Origin: Faecalibacter macacae
GTDB taxonomy: Bacteria; Bacteroidota; Bacteroidia; Flavobacteriales; Weeksellaceae
DNA: 64,000 nt
NCBI RefSeq assembly: GCF_003687725.1
Contig: NZ_RDOJ01000011.1
Location: 1 to 64,000, forward strand
Direction of reading: 5' to 3'
The position numbers were made by a program, and so were the translations under genes. The notes under the pieces were generated by a model. The model did no database searches. It was not told the origin of the DNA and was given only the letters and a program-made list of their open reading frames with translations. This document shows, piece by piece, positions 25,955-35,682 of this stretch (its first letter is position 1; the number at the start of each line of letters is the position of its first letter).

Positions 25955-25987
25955 AAAAGCGTTACAAATTGTAACGCTTTTTTTTGT
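25955..25987. terminator. Bidirectional terminator between the FAH gene and the T9SS cargo gene
   Basis: Perfect 11-bp stem (25955-25965 with 25971-25981), 5-nt loop, followed by a T-run; lies between convergent genes. Confidence 0.88.
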
Positions 25988-25988
25988 G

Positions 25989-27083
25989 TTATTTCTTGAT
26001 AATTTTATGTGATTCTATTTCTCCTTTTTTATTAGTTATTTTAACAACATAAATACCTTTTTTAAAATGCTTAACATCTATCATACGCTTTGCTTCTGTT
26101 TTTAATATTTCTTTACCTGAAATATCAAAAATTTGGATAAACTTTACATTTTCTATAGTATTAATTCTTAAAATATCAACGACAGGATTTGGACTTAATT
26201 CTAGTTTAATAGTTGATAAATCATTAGTATTTAAATTCTCTACTACAGCTAAAGTATAGTCTTCTGTTTCGCCATAATATTGACTAATATCACATGATTT
26301 ATCCCAAGTAGCTGTATTTTGATCAACTGTCACAACTCTTAATCTCATTCTATATTCTCCTAATTCTACATCAGATGGTAAAGTAAAAGTTCCATTAATT
26401 ACTTGATTTGTGCCACTACCTAAATAATAAAATTCGTTTTCATCGAATTGAAAATTATTATTAAAATCAATCCACATTGATACAGATTGATTATACCAGC
26501 CGTAACCAATTGCTACATCAATTTGGTTAGTAGAACCTTTTTCTATATTTATTACGTTTGAGGTAAAATCATTATAGCCGTTAACACCACAAGCAGATTC
26601 ATTTATAAAGTCATTTATTGAAACTGAATTTATAGAAGCTCCATCAGTACAATCTAATATTGGTTTACAATAATCGGTCGGAGTTGAAAAACATTTTACG
26701 CTTCTTATTTTAAGATCATCATAATCACTTCCGCAATTTGCATTCGTGTGCAAATAGAAACGAATTATCATATTTTCTGATGGAGTGAAATTAACTTTAT
26801 TAGTTCCTGAAACCAAAACTTCATTCCCATTTTCATTTGTAATAGTTAAAAAATCAGAACTAATTGAACCTTGAAATTCATAATTAACACCTGCGGTTAA
26901 TTGCACCTTTGAATACTCTCCAGAATATCCATATTCAGTAATATATTCAATATTACCACTGCAACTTGGTGTATATACATTTTCTGGATACTGACCGTTT
27001 GGTGCATCTGTACAACCTTGTATATCTTGTGCTGATAAACTTAAGACTACTCCTAATAATAAAGGTGTAAAAATTTTCTTCAT
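25989..27083 (-). CDS. Secreted GEVED-domain protein with T9SS type A sorting domain
   Basis: 364 residues. Signal peptide (MKKIFTPLLLGVVLSLSAQ), a beta-sandwich region with four Cys (about 20-150), a GEVED domain (about 160-280; YGWYNQSVSMWIDFNNNFQFDENEFYY, ending with CDISQYYGETEDYTL), and a C-terminal sorting domain of about 70 residues (LSPNPVVDILRIN, IQIFDISGKEIL, FKKGIYVVKI, KIIKK). The last domain is the T9SS signal recognised by the Por machinery and removed or attached at the surface. No catalytic motif is seen, so an adhesive or binding role is likely. Confidence 0.92.
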   Translation of the reverse strand: MKKIFTPLLLGVVLSLSAQDIQGCTDAPNGQYPENVYTPSCSGNIEYITEYGYSGEYSKVQLTAGVNYEFQGSISSDFLTITNENGNEVLVSGTNKVNFTPSENMIIRFYLHTNANCGSDYDDLKIRSVKCFSTPTDYCKPILDCTDGASINSVSINDFINESACGVNGYNDFTSNVINIEKGSTNQIDVAIGYGWYNQSVSMWIDFNNNFQFDENEFYYLGSGTNQVINGTFTLPSDVELGEYRMRLRVVTVDQNTATWDKSCDISQYYGETEDYTLAVVENLNTNDLSTIKLELSPNPVVDILRINTIENVKFIQIFDISGKEILKTEAKRMIDVKHFKKGIYVVKITNKKGEIESHKIIKK

Positions 27084-27194
27084 AATATAATTAGTTAATT
27101 AAAATGAAGATATAAAATATTTATTACAATATACTATTTAAAGGAAAATGATTGTGTCATTACTTTTTGTACTTTAGATTATTATTTAAAAAAC

Positions 27195-27830
27195 ATGAAA
27201 ATATTTTTATTTACTTTTATTTTATGCCTTCCATTTATTTGTAATGCACAAATGAATGTGAACTTAGAACGTATTGAAACACTTGCAAAAGATTCTACTA
27301 ATTCAGATTTTTATTATCCGATTTTGAAAGAAAAATTTAAATCAGAACCCGAAAAGTTAAGTTCGCATCAAATTCAGACTTTATATTATCAGTCATTAAA
27401 TGAATTAGGAAGTTTTAATTATAGTATAAAAACTTCTGCAGCTTATGCAGATTTTAAAGAAGTAAAATTCAAGAAATTTATAATAGACGCTGAAGCTAAA
27501 TTAGAACAAATGCCAACCAATATTTCGTTATTATTTTTATTGTCTTTAGCTTATGGTGAAATTAAAGATGGTACGAGTAAAGCGAATAATTATGCAAAGA
27601 AATTTAAAATAGTAAGTGAGGCAATAGCACAAAATAAAAGTTTAACGAACAAAGATTATTTGATTGAATTAAATTGCATAACTGACGAATATATTTTGAT
27701 GCAAACTATGGGAATTGACCCATCAAAAATGAAAAGAACTTCTGTAATTGAAAATGGTCATTATATTGATACATTTGAACTAAATCGAGAAAAAATATAT
27801 TTTAAAATTTTAAATAAACTCAGTTTATAA
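27195..27830 (+). CDS. DUF4919 secreted protein
   Basis: 211 residues with a signal peptide (MKIFLFTFILCLPFICNAQ). The mature part is mostly helical with the tetratricopeptide-like look of the DUF4919 family (FYYPILKEKFKSEPEKLSSHQIQTLYYQS, LLFLLSLAYGEI). Family function is unknown, found in Bacteroidota. Single gene sharing a terminator with the converging HAD gene. Confidence 0.8.
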   Translation: MKIFLFTFILCLPFICNAQMNVNLERIETLAKDSTNSDFYYPILKEKFKSEPEKLSSHQIQTLYYQSLNELGSFNYSIKTSAAYADFKEVKFKKFIIDAEAKLEQMPTNISLLFLLSLAYGEIKDGTSKANNYAKKFKIVSEAIAQNKSLTNKDYLIELNCITDEYILMQTMGIDPSKMKRTSVIENGHYIDTFELNREKIYFKILNKLSL

Positions 27831-27835
27831 AAAAC

Positions 27836-27861
27836 AAAACCACTTCATATGAAGTGGTTTT
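27836..27861. terminator. Bidirectional terminator between DUF4919 and HAD genes
   Basis: Perfect 26-base palindrome (13-bp stem) ending in T-runs on both strands, 4 bases from the HAD stop codon. Confidence 0.85.
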
Positions 27862-27864
27862 TTA

Positions 27865-28521
27865 TTAGTTTAATTGCTGTATATATTTTGCATCAATAGC
27901 ATGGAAATCCTCACAAATCCAATTAGCTTTTGATAAATCTTGTCGTTTTGTATTTTGACTTACATAACCTAAAACTTTAATTTCGGCACGTACAGCTGCT
28001 TCAATTCCATTTGTAGAGTCTTCAATTACAATACATTCATCTTTCGTAGAATTTGCTAATGAAGCTGCGTGAATAAAAATAGCAGGATCTGGTTTAGATT
28101 TTGGAAAATCTTCTCCTGAAACTTTTGCCTTAAAGTATTGATTTAAGTTGAAACGATTAAATACTCTGTCTATCGTAGATTTAGAAGCTGAAGATGCTAA
28201 AACTAATTCGAAACCATTTGCATGTAAATCTTTAATCAATTGTTCAACTCCTGGAATCAATTCTAAATCTGGTTTTGTATCAAAAGCTTCATTAAAAATA
28301 GCTCTTTTTCGTAAAACTAAGTCATTTACATCTTCTGATAAATCAAATTTATCTTTTAATATTTGATAAACATTTTTAGTCGATTGACCTGTAAATGTTG
28401 CAAATAATTCTGGAGTAACAGGAATGTTTAATTCCTTATAATGTTCATGATATGCATAGTGATGTACTGGCTCTGTATCCACGATTACACCATCCATATC
28501 AAATATTACTGTTTTTGTCAT
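27865..28521 (-). CDS. HAD-superfamily hydrolase (beta-phosphoglucomutase-like)
   Basis: 218-residue cytosolic protein. Motif I is FDMDGVIVDTEPVH (nucleophile Asp8, acid Asp10), motif II VLASSASKS, motif III Lys within KPDPAIFIHAA (SGEDFPKSKPDP) and motif IV VIEDSTNGIEAA. The helical cap after motif I places it in the beta-phosphoglucomutase/phosphatase branch. Substrate is a small sugar phosphate or similar; it cannot be named from sequence. Single gene. Confidence 0.92.
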   Translation of the reverse strand: MTKTVIFDMDGVIVDTEPVHHYAYHEHYKELNIPVTPELFATFTGQSTKNVYQILKDKFDLSEDVNDLVLRKRAIFNEAFDTKPDLELIPGVEQLIKDLHANGFELVLASSASKSTIDRVFNRFNLNQYFKAKVSGEDFPKSKPDPAIFIHAASLANSTKDECIVIEDSTNGIEAAVRAEIKVLGYVSQNTKRQDLSKANWICEDFHAIDAKYIQQLN

Positions 28522-28669
28522 TGTGTTTGTTTGTGCAAAAGTATGAATTTAGAAGAAAATTAAAAAAATCTTAAGGTATTATCCAATTAAATACTTAAAA
28601 AACAACTAAGTATAACAATATATTTTGTTATAAAAATTTATAATATAATTTTACAATAAACTAAATCTT

Positions 28670-29245
28670 ATGAAAATTATTCTTTTTATTATTTTACATT
28701 TCTTTTCTAATTCTATAAATGCACAATATTTTAAAATATCTCCAAATGGATATGTTTTAGGAGAAAATAATCAAGGTGTTACATTAGAATTTCCTAATAG
28801 AAGTAAAACTAATATTTATAATGCATTATTAGGATTTATTAATGAACGACTTACTGAAACTGAACAAATTATTTCTCCACATAAAAATAAAAATTTTTTA
28901 AAATTTACTACTATTGACAACAATATTTTAAATACAAAATCTATTTTTGGTACTAATTCTAATATATACGGTTTTACAACATACGAAATAGAAATAGATC
29001 ATGAGAAGATTAAACTAGTAAATATAATTCCTGATTTATATAAATATGATAATAAAAACCCATTAAGTATTAAAGCAAAATATAGTGCTTCATATTATAA
29101 CATGAACGGTGAACCGAGGGAATTAACTGTAAAATATAATATTATTGGTAATGTAGAAAAATACTATAATAATTTTATTGATTCAATTATAACACACATT
29201 AATAATTCAGTTAGAACAGATCTGCCTACGATAATTATAAAATAA
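28670..29245 (+). CDS. Secreted protein of unknown function
   Basis: 191 residues with a signal peptide (MKIILFIILHFFSNSINAQ). The mature region has an ordered strand-helix pattern (SKTNIYNALLGFINERLTE, then FTTYEIEIDHEKIKLVNI, ending in a helix NFIDSIITHINNS), reminiscent of the TBP-like folds seen in DUF4468 proteins, but this is only a resemblance. Strongly AT-biased codon use, like its neighbours. Single gene. Confidence 0.72.
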   Translation: MKIILFIILHFFSNSINAQYFKISPNGYVLGENNQGVTLEFPNRSKTNIYNALLGFINERLTETEQIISPHKNKNFLKFTTIDNNILNTKSIFGTNSNIYGFTTYEIEIDHEKIKLVNIIPDLYKYDNKNPLSIKAKYSASYYNMNGEPRELTVKYNIIGNVEKYYNNFIDSIITHINNSVRTDLPTIIIK

Positions 29246-29266
29246 ATATTACATACAACTTAAACA

Positions 29267-29298
29267 AAAAAAGCATCTCAAAAATGAGATGCTTTTTT
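29267..29298. terminator. Bidirectional terminator at the end of the RND operon
   Basis: Perfect 14-bp stem (29267-29280 with 29285-29298), 4-nt loop; ends both the 28670 gene and the minus-strand efflux operon. Confidence 0.9.
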
Positions 29299-29320
29299 AT
29301 TTATTTATCGTGATGTAAGA

Positions 29321-30727
29321 TTATTTCCATCCTCCACCAACGGCACGATATAATTCTACTACAGAATTTAATTTACCTAATTTAGAATTAATCATCGCTA
29401 ATTCTGCATTTAATGCAGCTTCACGAGCAGTTAAAACTTCTAAGTAATTTGCCATTCCGTAGTTTAATAATTCTTGCGAATATTCTACAGATTGTTCATA
29501 TAACTCTGCTTCTTTTTGCTTTAAAGGAATTTTTTCATCTGCAGCTTTGTAACGAGCTAATGCATCTGAAACTTCTTTACTCGCATTTAAAATTGATTTT
29601 TTATACGCTAATAAAGATACTTCTTGATTTGCTAAAGCAACTTCTTTCTGAGTCTTTAATTGTCTTTTCTGTAAAATTGGTTGAGCTAAACGAGCTACAA
29701 CATTTGCAAATAAAGAATGTGCATCAAATAATTTATCAATATCAATTCCTTGTAAACCACCCGATGCAGTTAAAGTTAATGATGGATAAAAACTTGCGTT
29801 AGCAATATTTACATTTTCAAAAGAATTAATTAATGCATATTCAGCTGCTTTTACATCCGGACGATTTTCTAAAATTTGTGCAGGTACACCAACTGCTAAA
29901 TCAGTTGTGATATTTTGACTATCTATTGTACCACGCTCTAAAACTTTAGGTGTTTCCCCTAATAAAACGTTTAATATATTTTCATTTACAGCAATATTTG
30001 CATCAATATCAACTATCATAGCTTTCGCGCTATATAATTGAGCTTCTGATTGATTTACTGCAACCTGTGTAACATTTCCAGCCTCTTTTAAAGCTTTCAT
30101 CGTTTCAAAACTTTGTTCACGGAAACCAATAGTTTCTGTAACAGCTTTTTTCTGCTCATCTAAAGCAATTAACTGAAAATACGTATTTGCTATTGTAGTA
30201 ACAATATTTGTTTGAATTGCTTTATGCGCTTCTATTGTTTGTAAATAGTTTGCAGTTGCACCACGGTAGTTACTTCTAATTTTACCCCAGATATCAGCTT
30301 CCCAAGAAAAATTTCCTGTAACATCATACTGAGATAACGATTGTGCTCCCGTAATACGCCCAAATTGTGTATTTGCTGAAGTACGTGTAAAAGTATAACC
30401 AGGTCCAACAGATAAAGTAGGTAAATAACCAGATTTACCTTGTTTCATATAAGCTTCAGTTACTGCAATATTTTGTAAAGCCGTACGAACATCTAAATTG
30501 TTTTGTAAACCTTTAGAAATATATGATTTTAATGTTGGATCACTAAAAAACGTTTGCCATGAAACATCCGCCATAGTTTTATCCTGTTGTGCAACAACAT
30601 CAGTTCTGAACTGAGCTTCTGTTTGTACACCTTCAGGTCTTTGATAGTCTTTCGCTACAAAACAAGATTGAATAGAAATCAATCCAATTGCAAGCAATGT
30701 AACTTTAATTACTCTAAATTTTTTCAT
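29321..30727 (-). CDS. Outer-membrane efflux lipoprotein (TolC/OprM-NodT family)
   Basis: Outer-membrane exit duct of the RND pump. 468 residues with lipobox SIQSC (Cys22), then the family start DYQRPEGVQTEAQFR. Two homologous halves of long alternating helices and strand pairs follow, including FSWEADIWGKIRSNYRGATANYL, and LENRPDVKAAEYALINSFENVNIANASFYPSLTLTASGG in the second half. Its ATG overlaps the stop of the permease gene, so the two are translationally coupled. Confidence 0.95.
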   Translation of the reverse strand: MKKFRVIKVTLLAIGLISIQSCFVAKDYQRPEGVQTEAQFRTDVVAQQDKTMADVSWQTFFSDPTLKSYISKGLQNNLDVRTALQNIAVTEAYMKQGKSGYLPTLSVGPGYTFTRTSANTQFGRITGAQSLSQYDVTGNFSWEADIWGKIRSNYRGATANYLQTIEAHKAIQTNIVTTIANTYFQLIALDEQKKAVTETIGFREQSFETMKALKEAGNVTQVAVNQSEAQLYSAKAMIVDIDANIAVNENILNVLLGETPKVLERGTIDSQNITTDLAVGVPAQILENRPDVKAAEYALINSFENVNIANASFYPSLTLTASGGLQGIDIDKLFDAHSLFANVVARLAQPILQKRQLKTQKEVALANQEVSLLAYKKSILNASKEVSDALARYKAADEKIPLKQKEAELYEQSVEYSQELLNYGMANYLEVLTAREAALNAELAMINSKLGKLNSVVELYRAVGGGWK

Positions 30728-33700
30728 TAGTGAACTGATTTTTGTTCTTCGTTAACATTATCAAATTTAATTGGTTTGATTTTCTCTTGGATAGTTTGGA
30801 AAATCACAAATAATACAGGAATTACAAAAACTCCTAATACTGTTCCAATTAATAATCCAAATGCTGCACCAGTACCAACAGAACGGTTACCCGCAGACGA
30901 AACACCAGTTGCAAATACAAGAGGTAATAATCCAACAATAAATGCAAATGAAGTCATTAAGATTGGACGTAAACGTGCTTTAGCACCATCTATAGCAGCT
31001 TCTACAATTGTCATTCCATGTTGACGTCTTTGTAATGCGAACTCAACAATTAAGATGGCATTCTTAGCTAATAAACCAACCAACATGACTAATGCAATTT
31101 GGAAATAAATGTTATTTTCTAATCCAGCTAACCATTGTGCTAAAAATGCTCCCATAATACCACAAGGAACTGAAAGTAATACAGCTAATGGTAAAATGTA
31201 AGATTCATATTGACCTGATAAGATGAAGTATACGAATACCACACATAATGCGAAAATTAACATTGTTTGAGAACCTGCTTTAATTTCCTCACGTGTTAAT
31301 CCTGTAAAATCAGTTCCGTAAGATGCTGATAATGTTTGTTCATTAACTTCATTAATTGCTGTAATCGCATCCCCTGTAGAGAATCCTGGATTTACTGCTC
31401 CAGTAATATTTGCTGATGTAAATAAGTTAAAACGGTTAACAGAGTTAGGCCCATACACACGGTTTAAAGTCACAAACTGTGATACAGGTGCCATTTGTCC
31501 TGAAGGAGTTTTAACAAACATTTTATCTAAACTTGCTTGGTTAATACGATCTTTTGGATCAGCTTGTACATACACACGGTATTGTTTACCAAAACGTGTA
31601 AAGTCAGCTGCATATAATCCTCCGATGTAACCTTGTAAAGTTGAAAAAATAGTACTTACAGAAACCCCAGATTGTTTTGCTCTTTCAATATTAACATCAA
31701 TTTCGTATTGAGGGAAATTAGTGTTTAATGAAGTTTGCGCATACATAATTTCTGGACGTTGCATTAATGCACCCAAATATTCTTTAGCTACTTTATCAAA
31801 ATCATTGATATCACCCCCTGTTTTATCTAATAATTTTAACTCAAAACCAGAAGACATACCAAAACCTGGAATTGAAGGTGGTTGGAAGAAAATCATTTGT
31901 GCATCTGTGAAACCAGCTGCAACACCGAACAATTTCCCTACAATTGTTTGAATTGCAGTATCCTCTGTTTTACGCTCAGCAAACGGTTTTAATTTAACTA
32001 AAACCATTCCGTAGTTAGAACCTGAACCTGAAATAATTGAGTTCCCTGAAATTACAGTAACTTTATCAATACCTGGAATTTGTGTAGCTGCAGCTTCAAA
32101 TTGTCTTTGAACTTGATATACACGGTCCATAGAAGCTCCAGCTGGTAATTCTACATTTCCAATAATGAAACCTTGATCCTCGTTCGGTACGAAACCAGAG
32201 GGCATTAATTTACTAACACCTAAAATCCCTGCAATCGAACCAATTAATATCAATGCAGTAACCCATTTATGTTTAAATAAGAACTTGAATGAGTTTCCGT
32301 ATTTGTGTGTAATTGAATTAAAAGCTCTATTGAATCCATCAAAGAACCTTTGAATAAAATTACGTTTCTTTCCATGCTCATTTTCATCATGTGCCTTTAG
32401 AAATAACGCACATAAAGCTGGAGATAATGTTAAGGCGTTAACAGCCGAAATTAAGATGGCAACTATTAATGTAATCCCAAATTGTTTATAGAATACCCCA
32501 GTTGGACCTGAGATAAATGTTACAGGAATAAAAACCGCACACATTACCAAAGTAATCGAAATAATGGCACCAGTAATTTCGTCCATGGCATTTTTAGTTG
32601 CCTCCATAGGAGATTCGTGTTGCGATTCCATACGTGCATGAACCGCTTCCACAACTACAATGGCATCATCCACAACAATACCAATTGCAAGTACTAAGGC
32701 GAATAACGTTAATAAGTTAATCGAGAAACCTGCTAAATTCAAGAAAAAGAATGTTCCGATAATTGAAATCGGTACTGCGATTAATGGAATTAACGTTGAA
32801 CGCCAATCTTGTAAGAAAATATATACAACAATGAAAACTAAGATAAATGCTTCTATCATCGTAGTTAATACCTTAGAAATAGATGCATCTAAGAACTGAT
32901 TCGTATCCATCATGATCGTATAATTGATCCCTTCTGGAAAAGTTTCAGATGCTTTTTCTAAAGTTTCATATAAAGCTTTATTGATTTCTTGTGCATTAGA
33001 TCCTGGCGTTTGATAAACTGCAAAAGCTGCAGCTGGATTTCCATTCATTTCAGATGCTCCAGCATATGATTGTGCTCCAAATTCTATATTTGCAACATCT
33101 TTCAATCTTAATACTTGTCCGTTATCTAAAGATTTAATTACGATATTTTCATACTGAGCTTCCGTTTTATAACGACCTGAATAAGTAATTGTGTATTGGA
33201 AAGATTGACCAGAATTCTCACCTAATGCTCCGGCGGCTGCCTCTAAAGATTCTTGCGCTAAAGCAGCTTGAACTTCTGAAGGAATTAATCCATAATTAGC
33301 CATACGAGCTGGATCTAACCAAATACGCATTGCATAGGTTTGCGCCCCAAATACAGAAGCGTCCCCTACACCGTTAACACGTTTAATTTCAGGAATAATA
33401 TTAATATTCAAATAATTCTGTAAGAATGTTGCATCATATTTTGGATTTGTTGATCCGAAAGAAACGAACATTAAGGCAGAAGTTTGTTGTTTTTGTGTAA
33501 CAACACCTGAACGAGTTACCTCTGCAGGTAATAAAGGAGTAGCACGAGCCACACGGTTTTGTACATTTACCTGAGCTATATCTCCATCAATACCAGGTTT
33601 AAAAATCACATCAATAGAAGCAGAACCATTGTTTGATGCAGTGGATTGAATATAATCCATCCCTTCAACACCATTCACTTGTTCCTCTATTGGAATGATA

Positions 33701-33882
33701 ACCGACTCCATAACTGTTTTTGCATTCGCTCCTGGGTAAGAAGCTGAAATTTTAACAGTAGCTGGAGCGATATCAGGATATTGAGTAACTGGAAGAGTAA
33801 CTACTCCCAGAATACCCAATATCAATATCAAAATAGAAATAACCGTAGATAATACGGGTCTTTCAATAAACTTTTTTAACAT
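30727..33882 (-). CDS. RND multidrug efflux permease (HAE1/AcrB family)
   Basis: Inner-membrane proton-driven pump subunit of 1051 residues, the standard length. It starts with KKFIERPVLSTVISILILILG, followed by two large periplasmic loops and twelve helices. The TM4 proton relay Asp pair is in GIVVDDAIVVVEA, the family signature is LAIGIVVDD, and helix 10-11 has LLAKNAILIVEFA. Hydrophobic substrates such as dyes and antibiotics are typical. Preceded by the adaptor (10 bases) and overlapping the outer-membrane factor gene by one base. Confidence 0.97.
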   Translation of the reverse strand: MLKKFIERPVLSTVISILILILGILGVVTLPVTQYPDIAPATVKISASYPGANAKTVMESVIIPIEEQVNGVEGMDYIQSTASNNGSASIDVIFKPGIDGDIAQVNVQNRVARATPLLPAEVTRSGVVTQKQQTSALMFVSFGSTNPKYDATFLQNYLNINIIPEIKRVNGVGDASVFGAQTYAMRIWLDPARMANYGLIPSEVQAALAQESLEAAAGALGENSGQSFQYTITYSGRYKTEAQYENIVIKSLDNGQVLRLKDVANIEFGAQSYAGASEMNGNPAAAFAVYQTPGSNAQEINKALYETLEKASETFPEGINYTIMMDTNQFLDASISKVLTTMIEAFILVFIVVYIFLQDWRSTLIPLIAVPISIIGTFFFLNLAGFSINLLTLFALVLAIGIVVDDAIVVVEAVHARMESQHESPMEATKNAMDEITGAIISITLVMCAVFIPVTFISGPTGVFYKQFGITLIVAILISAVNALTLSPALCALFLKAHDENEHGKKRNFIQRFFDGFNRAFNSITHKYGNSFKFLFKHKWVTALILIGSIAGILGVSKLMPSGFVPNEDQGFIIGNVELPAGASMDRVYQVQRQFEAAATQIPGIDKVTVISGNSIISGSGSNYGMVLVKLKPFAERKTEDTAIQTIVGKLFGVAAGFTDAQMIFFQPPSIPGFGMSSGFELKLLDKTGGDINDFDKVAKEYLGALMQRPEIMYAQTSLNTNFPQYEIDVNIERAKQSGVSVSTIFSTLQGYIGGLYAADFTRFGKQYRVYVQADPKDRINQASLDKMFVKTPSGQMAPVSQFVTLNRVYGPNSVNRFNLFTSANITGAVNPGFSTGDAITAINEVNEQTLSASYGTDFTGLTREEIKAGSQTMLIFALCVVFVYFILSGQYESYILPLAVLLSVPCGIMGAFLAQWLAGLENNIYFQIALVMLVGLLAKNAILIVEFALQRRQHGMTIVEAAIDGAKARLRPILMTSFAFIVGLLPLVFATGVSSAGNRSVGTGAAFGLLIGTVLGVFVIPVLFVIFQTIQEKIKPIKFDNVNEEQKSVH

Positions 33883-33892
33883 AGGACAATTT

Positions 33893-35134
33893 TTAGAATA
33901 CTGGTTTTGTAGATTCTACGATTTGTTCAAATTTTGCTGGTTTTGGAGTAATTGGTGTTTTATCGCGTAATTTACCAACTCCTTGCGCAACAACTTTATC
34001 TCCTTTTTTAACACCTTCTGTTACAATTGCCATATTCTGAGCTCTTGCTTGAACTTGGATTGGAGTTGCAATAGCAGAATCATTTCTAACTTTGTACACA
34101 TAAACAATTCCTTGTTGCTCGTAAGTTGCAGCTTCTGGAACAACGATTGCATCAACAAATGTTTTAGGTACACGAATTGTTCCTGAGTTTCCGTTTGATA
34201 AAATTTTAGATGCATTGTCAAATTTAACTCGGAATTGAATCGAACCAGTTGTAGGATTAATTTGACCTGTTACAGTTTGAATTTTTCCTTTTTCAGGATA
34301 AACTTCACCATTCGCTAATACTAATTCAACAGGTGGAATATTATTTAATTTTTGTTGTAATGTTGCTCCTTCAGTTTTTGAAATGAAGTTTAAATATTCT
34401 TTCTCATTCATAGAGAAATAAGCATAAACACTACTTGTATTTGAAACAACTGTTAATGGCGTTAAATCTGATGGTCCAACTAATGCTCCTTGACGGAAGT
34501 TGATTGCTCCTACTACACCTGCAGTTTCACTTCTAACAACAGAATAATCTACATTCGCTTGTGCTCCTTTGTAATTAGCTTGAGCTTGTGATTGACCTGC
34601 TTGCGCTTGAGATAAAGCAGCTTTTGCTTGCGCAGCCTGAGCTTGTGCTTGTGCTAATCTAGCCTTAGCAGTTTCTAATTGTACATTAGAAATAATATTT
34701 TTTTGAACTAATGGAACTAATTTATCAACTTCAACCTGAGCAGCTTTTACATTGGCATTTGCAGATTGTACATTTGCAGAAGCAGCACTAACACTTGCAG
34801 AAGCAGCGCTTACACCAGATTTTGCAGCATCAGCACTCTGAGATAACACATTAGTCTCTAATCTAAATAAAGGTTGTCCTGCTGAAACATATTGTCCCTC
34901 ATCTACTAATACTTGTGTAATGTATCCTTGGATTTTTGCACGAACATCGTTATTTACAACCCCTTCAATATTTGCTGGGAATTCGTCATAGCTCGTTACA
35001 ACTTTTGTTGGTACGTCTACAATCTCATAAGCCGCTGGACCTTGTGGTTGCTGTGCGCCTTGACCGTCCTTTTTACCACAAGAACTAAGTGCAATAGCTA
35101 ATGCACCAACTAACATAACGTTAACATTCTTCAT
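33893..35134 (-). CDS. RND efflux periplasmic adaptor (AcrA/MexA family) lipoprotein
   Basis: 413 residues with a lipobox ALSSC (Cys about 19). Lipoyl-type halves (VRAKIQGYITQVLVDEGQYVSAGQPLFRLE, later YSVVRSETAGVVGAINFRQGALV) flank a long Ala/Gln-rich helical hairpin of near-repeats (residues about 80-195: SAASASVSAASANV, AQAQAQAAQAKAALSQAQAG). Beta-barrel and membrane-proximal domains follow. It links permease and outer-membrane duct. Second gene of the operon, 1 base after the regulator. Confidence 0.96.
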   Translation of the reverse strand: MKNVNVMLVGALAIALSSCGKKDGQGAQQPQGPAAYEIVDVPTKVVTSYDEFPANIEGVVNNDVRAKIQGYITQVLVDEGQYVSAGQPLFRLETNVLSQSADAAKSGVSAASASVSAASANVQSANANVKAAQVEVDKLVPLVQKNIISNVQLETAKARLAQAQAQAAQAKAALSQAQAGQSQAQANYKGAQANVDYSVVRSETAGVVGAINFRQGALVGPSDLTPLTVVSNTSSVYAYFSMNEKEYLNFISKTEGATLQQKLNNIPPVELVLANGEVYPEKGKIQTVTGQINPTTGSIQFRVKFDNASKILSNGNSGTIRVPKTFVDAIVVPEAATYEQQGIVYVYKVRNDSAIATPIQVQARAQNMAIVTEGVKKGDKVVAQGVGKLRDKTPITPKPAKFEQIVESTKPVF

Positions 35135-35135
35135 A

Positions 35136-35630
35136 TTACTTATTTTCTAGTTGAATTGTTTTTATATTATTTATCGTTTCTTCTAATAATTTTTGTGCTT
35201 CATTCAAATAATTCAAATAAATCGCAAGACATTTATTATCTTTTGTATGATTATTTAAATGATGATTGATTCTATGATCATTTATCTTATTTGTGTAGAT
35301 GATATCATCAGTAATCATTTCATGTAAAAATTCTAACTTCTCAGGAATATAATTTGGGTTTAACCTGAAATACCGCTTTCTTGAATCTATCTTATTGATA
35401 TATTCAATTTGATTTAAGGATAAAAGTAAATTAATAGAATTTGAGAGAGAGCTTTTACTCACTTTAAAAACTTCTAATAATATATCAAAAGAATATCCAT
35501 CAGCACTTGATTGCATAACCATATATGCCAAAATCTTAGCAGGTAAAGGAGGAAAATTATAAGTTTTCTCTAAATGAGCACTAAAACTTTCAAACAGTTC
35601 TAAATCACATGTTATATTGTTTTCATCCAT
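35136..35630 (-). CDS. MarR/GbsR-type transcriptional regulator of the RND operon
   Basis: 164-residue DNA-binding protein. A winged helix-turn-helix (PPLPAKILAYMVMQSSADGYSFDILLEVFKVSKSSLSNSINLL, about residues 25-70) is followed by the wing (YINKIDSRKRYFRLN) and a C-terminal helical dimerisation region (about 105-160). The pattern is the GbsR-like group of Bacteroidota regulators. It heads the efflux operon, with an operator-like palindrome over its own promoter, so it probably represses itself and the pump genes until a toxic ligand binds. Confidence 0.9.
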   Translation of the reverse strand: MDENNITCDLELFESFSAHLEKTYNFPPLPAKILAYMVMQSSADGYSFDILLEVFKVSKSSLSNSINLLLSLNQIEYINKIDSRKRYFRLNPNYIPEKLEFLHEMITDDIIYTNKINDHRINHHLNNHTKDNKCLAIYLNYLNEAQKLLEETINNIKTIQLENK

Positions 35631-35649
35631 TTTTTACAATAATAATTTG

Positions 35650-35682
35650 CAAATATAGTAATTGGTTCGTTTTATACCGAAC
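35650..35682 (-). promoter_or_regulatory. Promoter and operator of the RND operon
   Basis: The minus-strand -7 box TATATTTG (35650-35657) is 19 bases before the regulator ATG. Just upstream, GTTCG (35665-35669) and CGAAC (35678-35682) form an inverted repeat with an 8-base spacer that covers the -33 to -16 region. A repressor bound there would block RNA polymerase, consistent with autorepression by the first gene. Confidence 0.6.
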
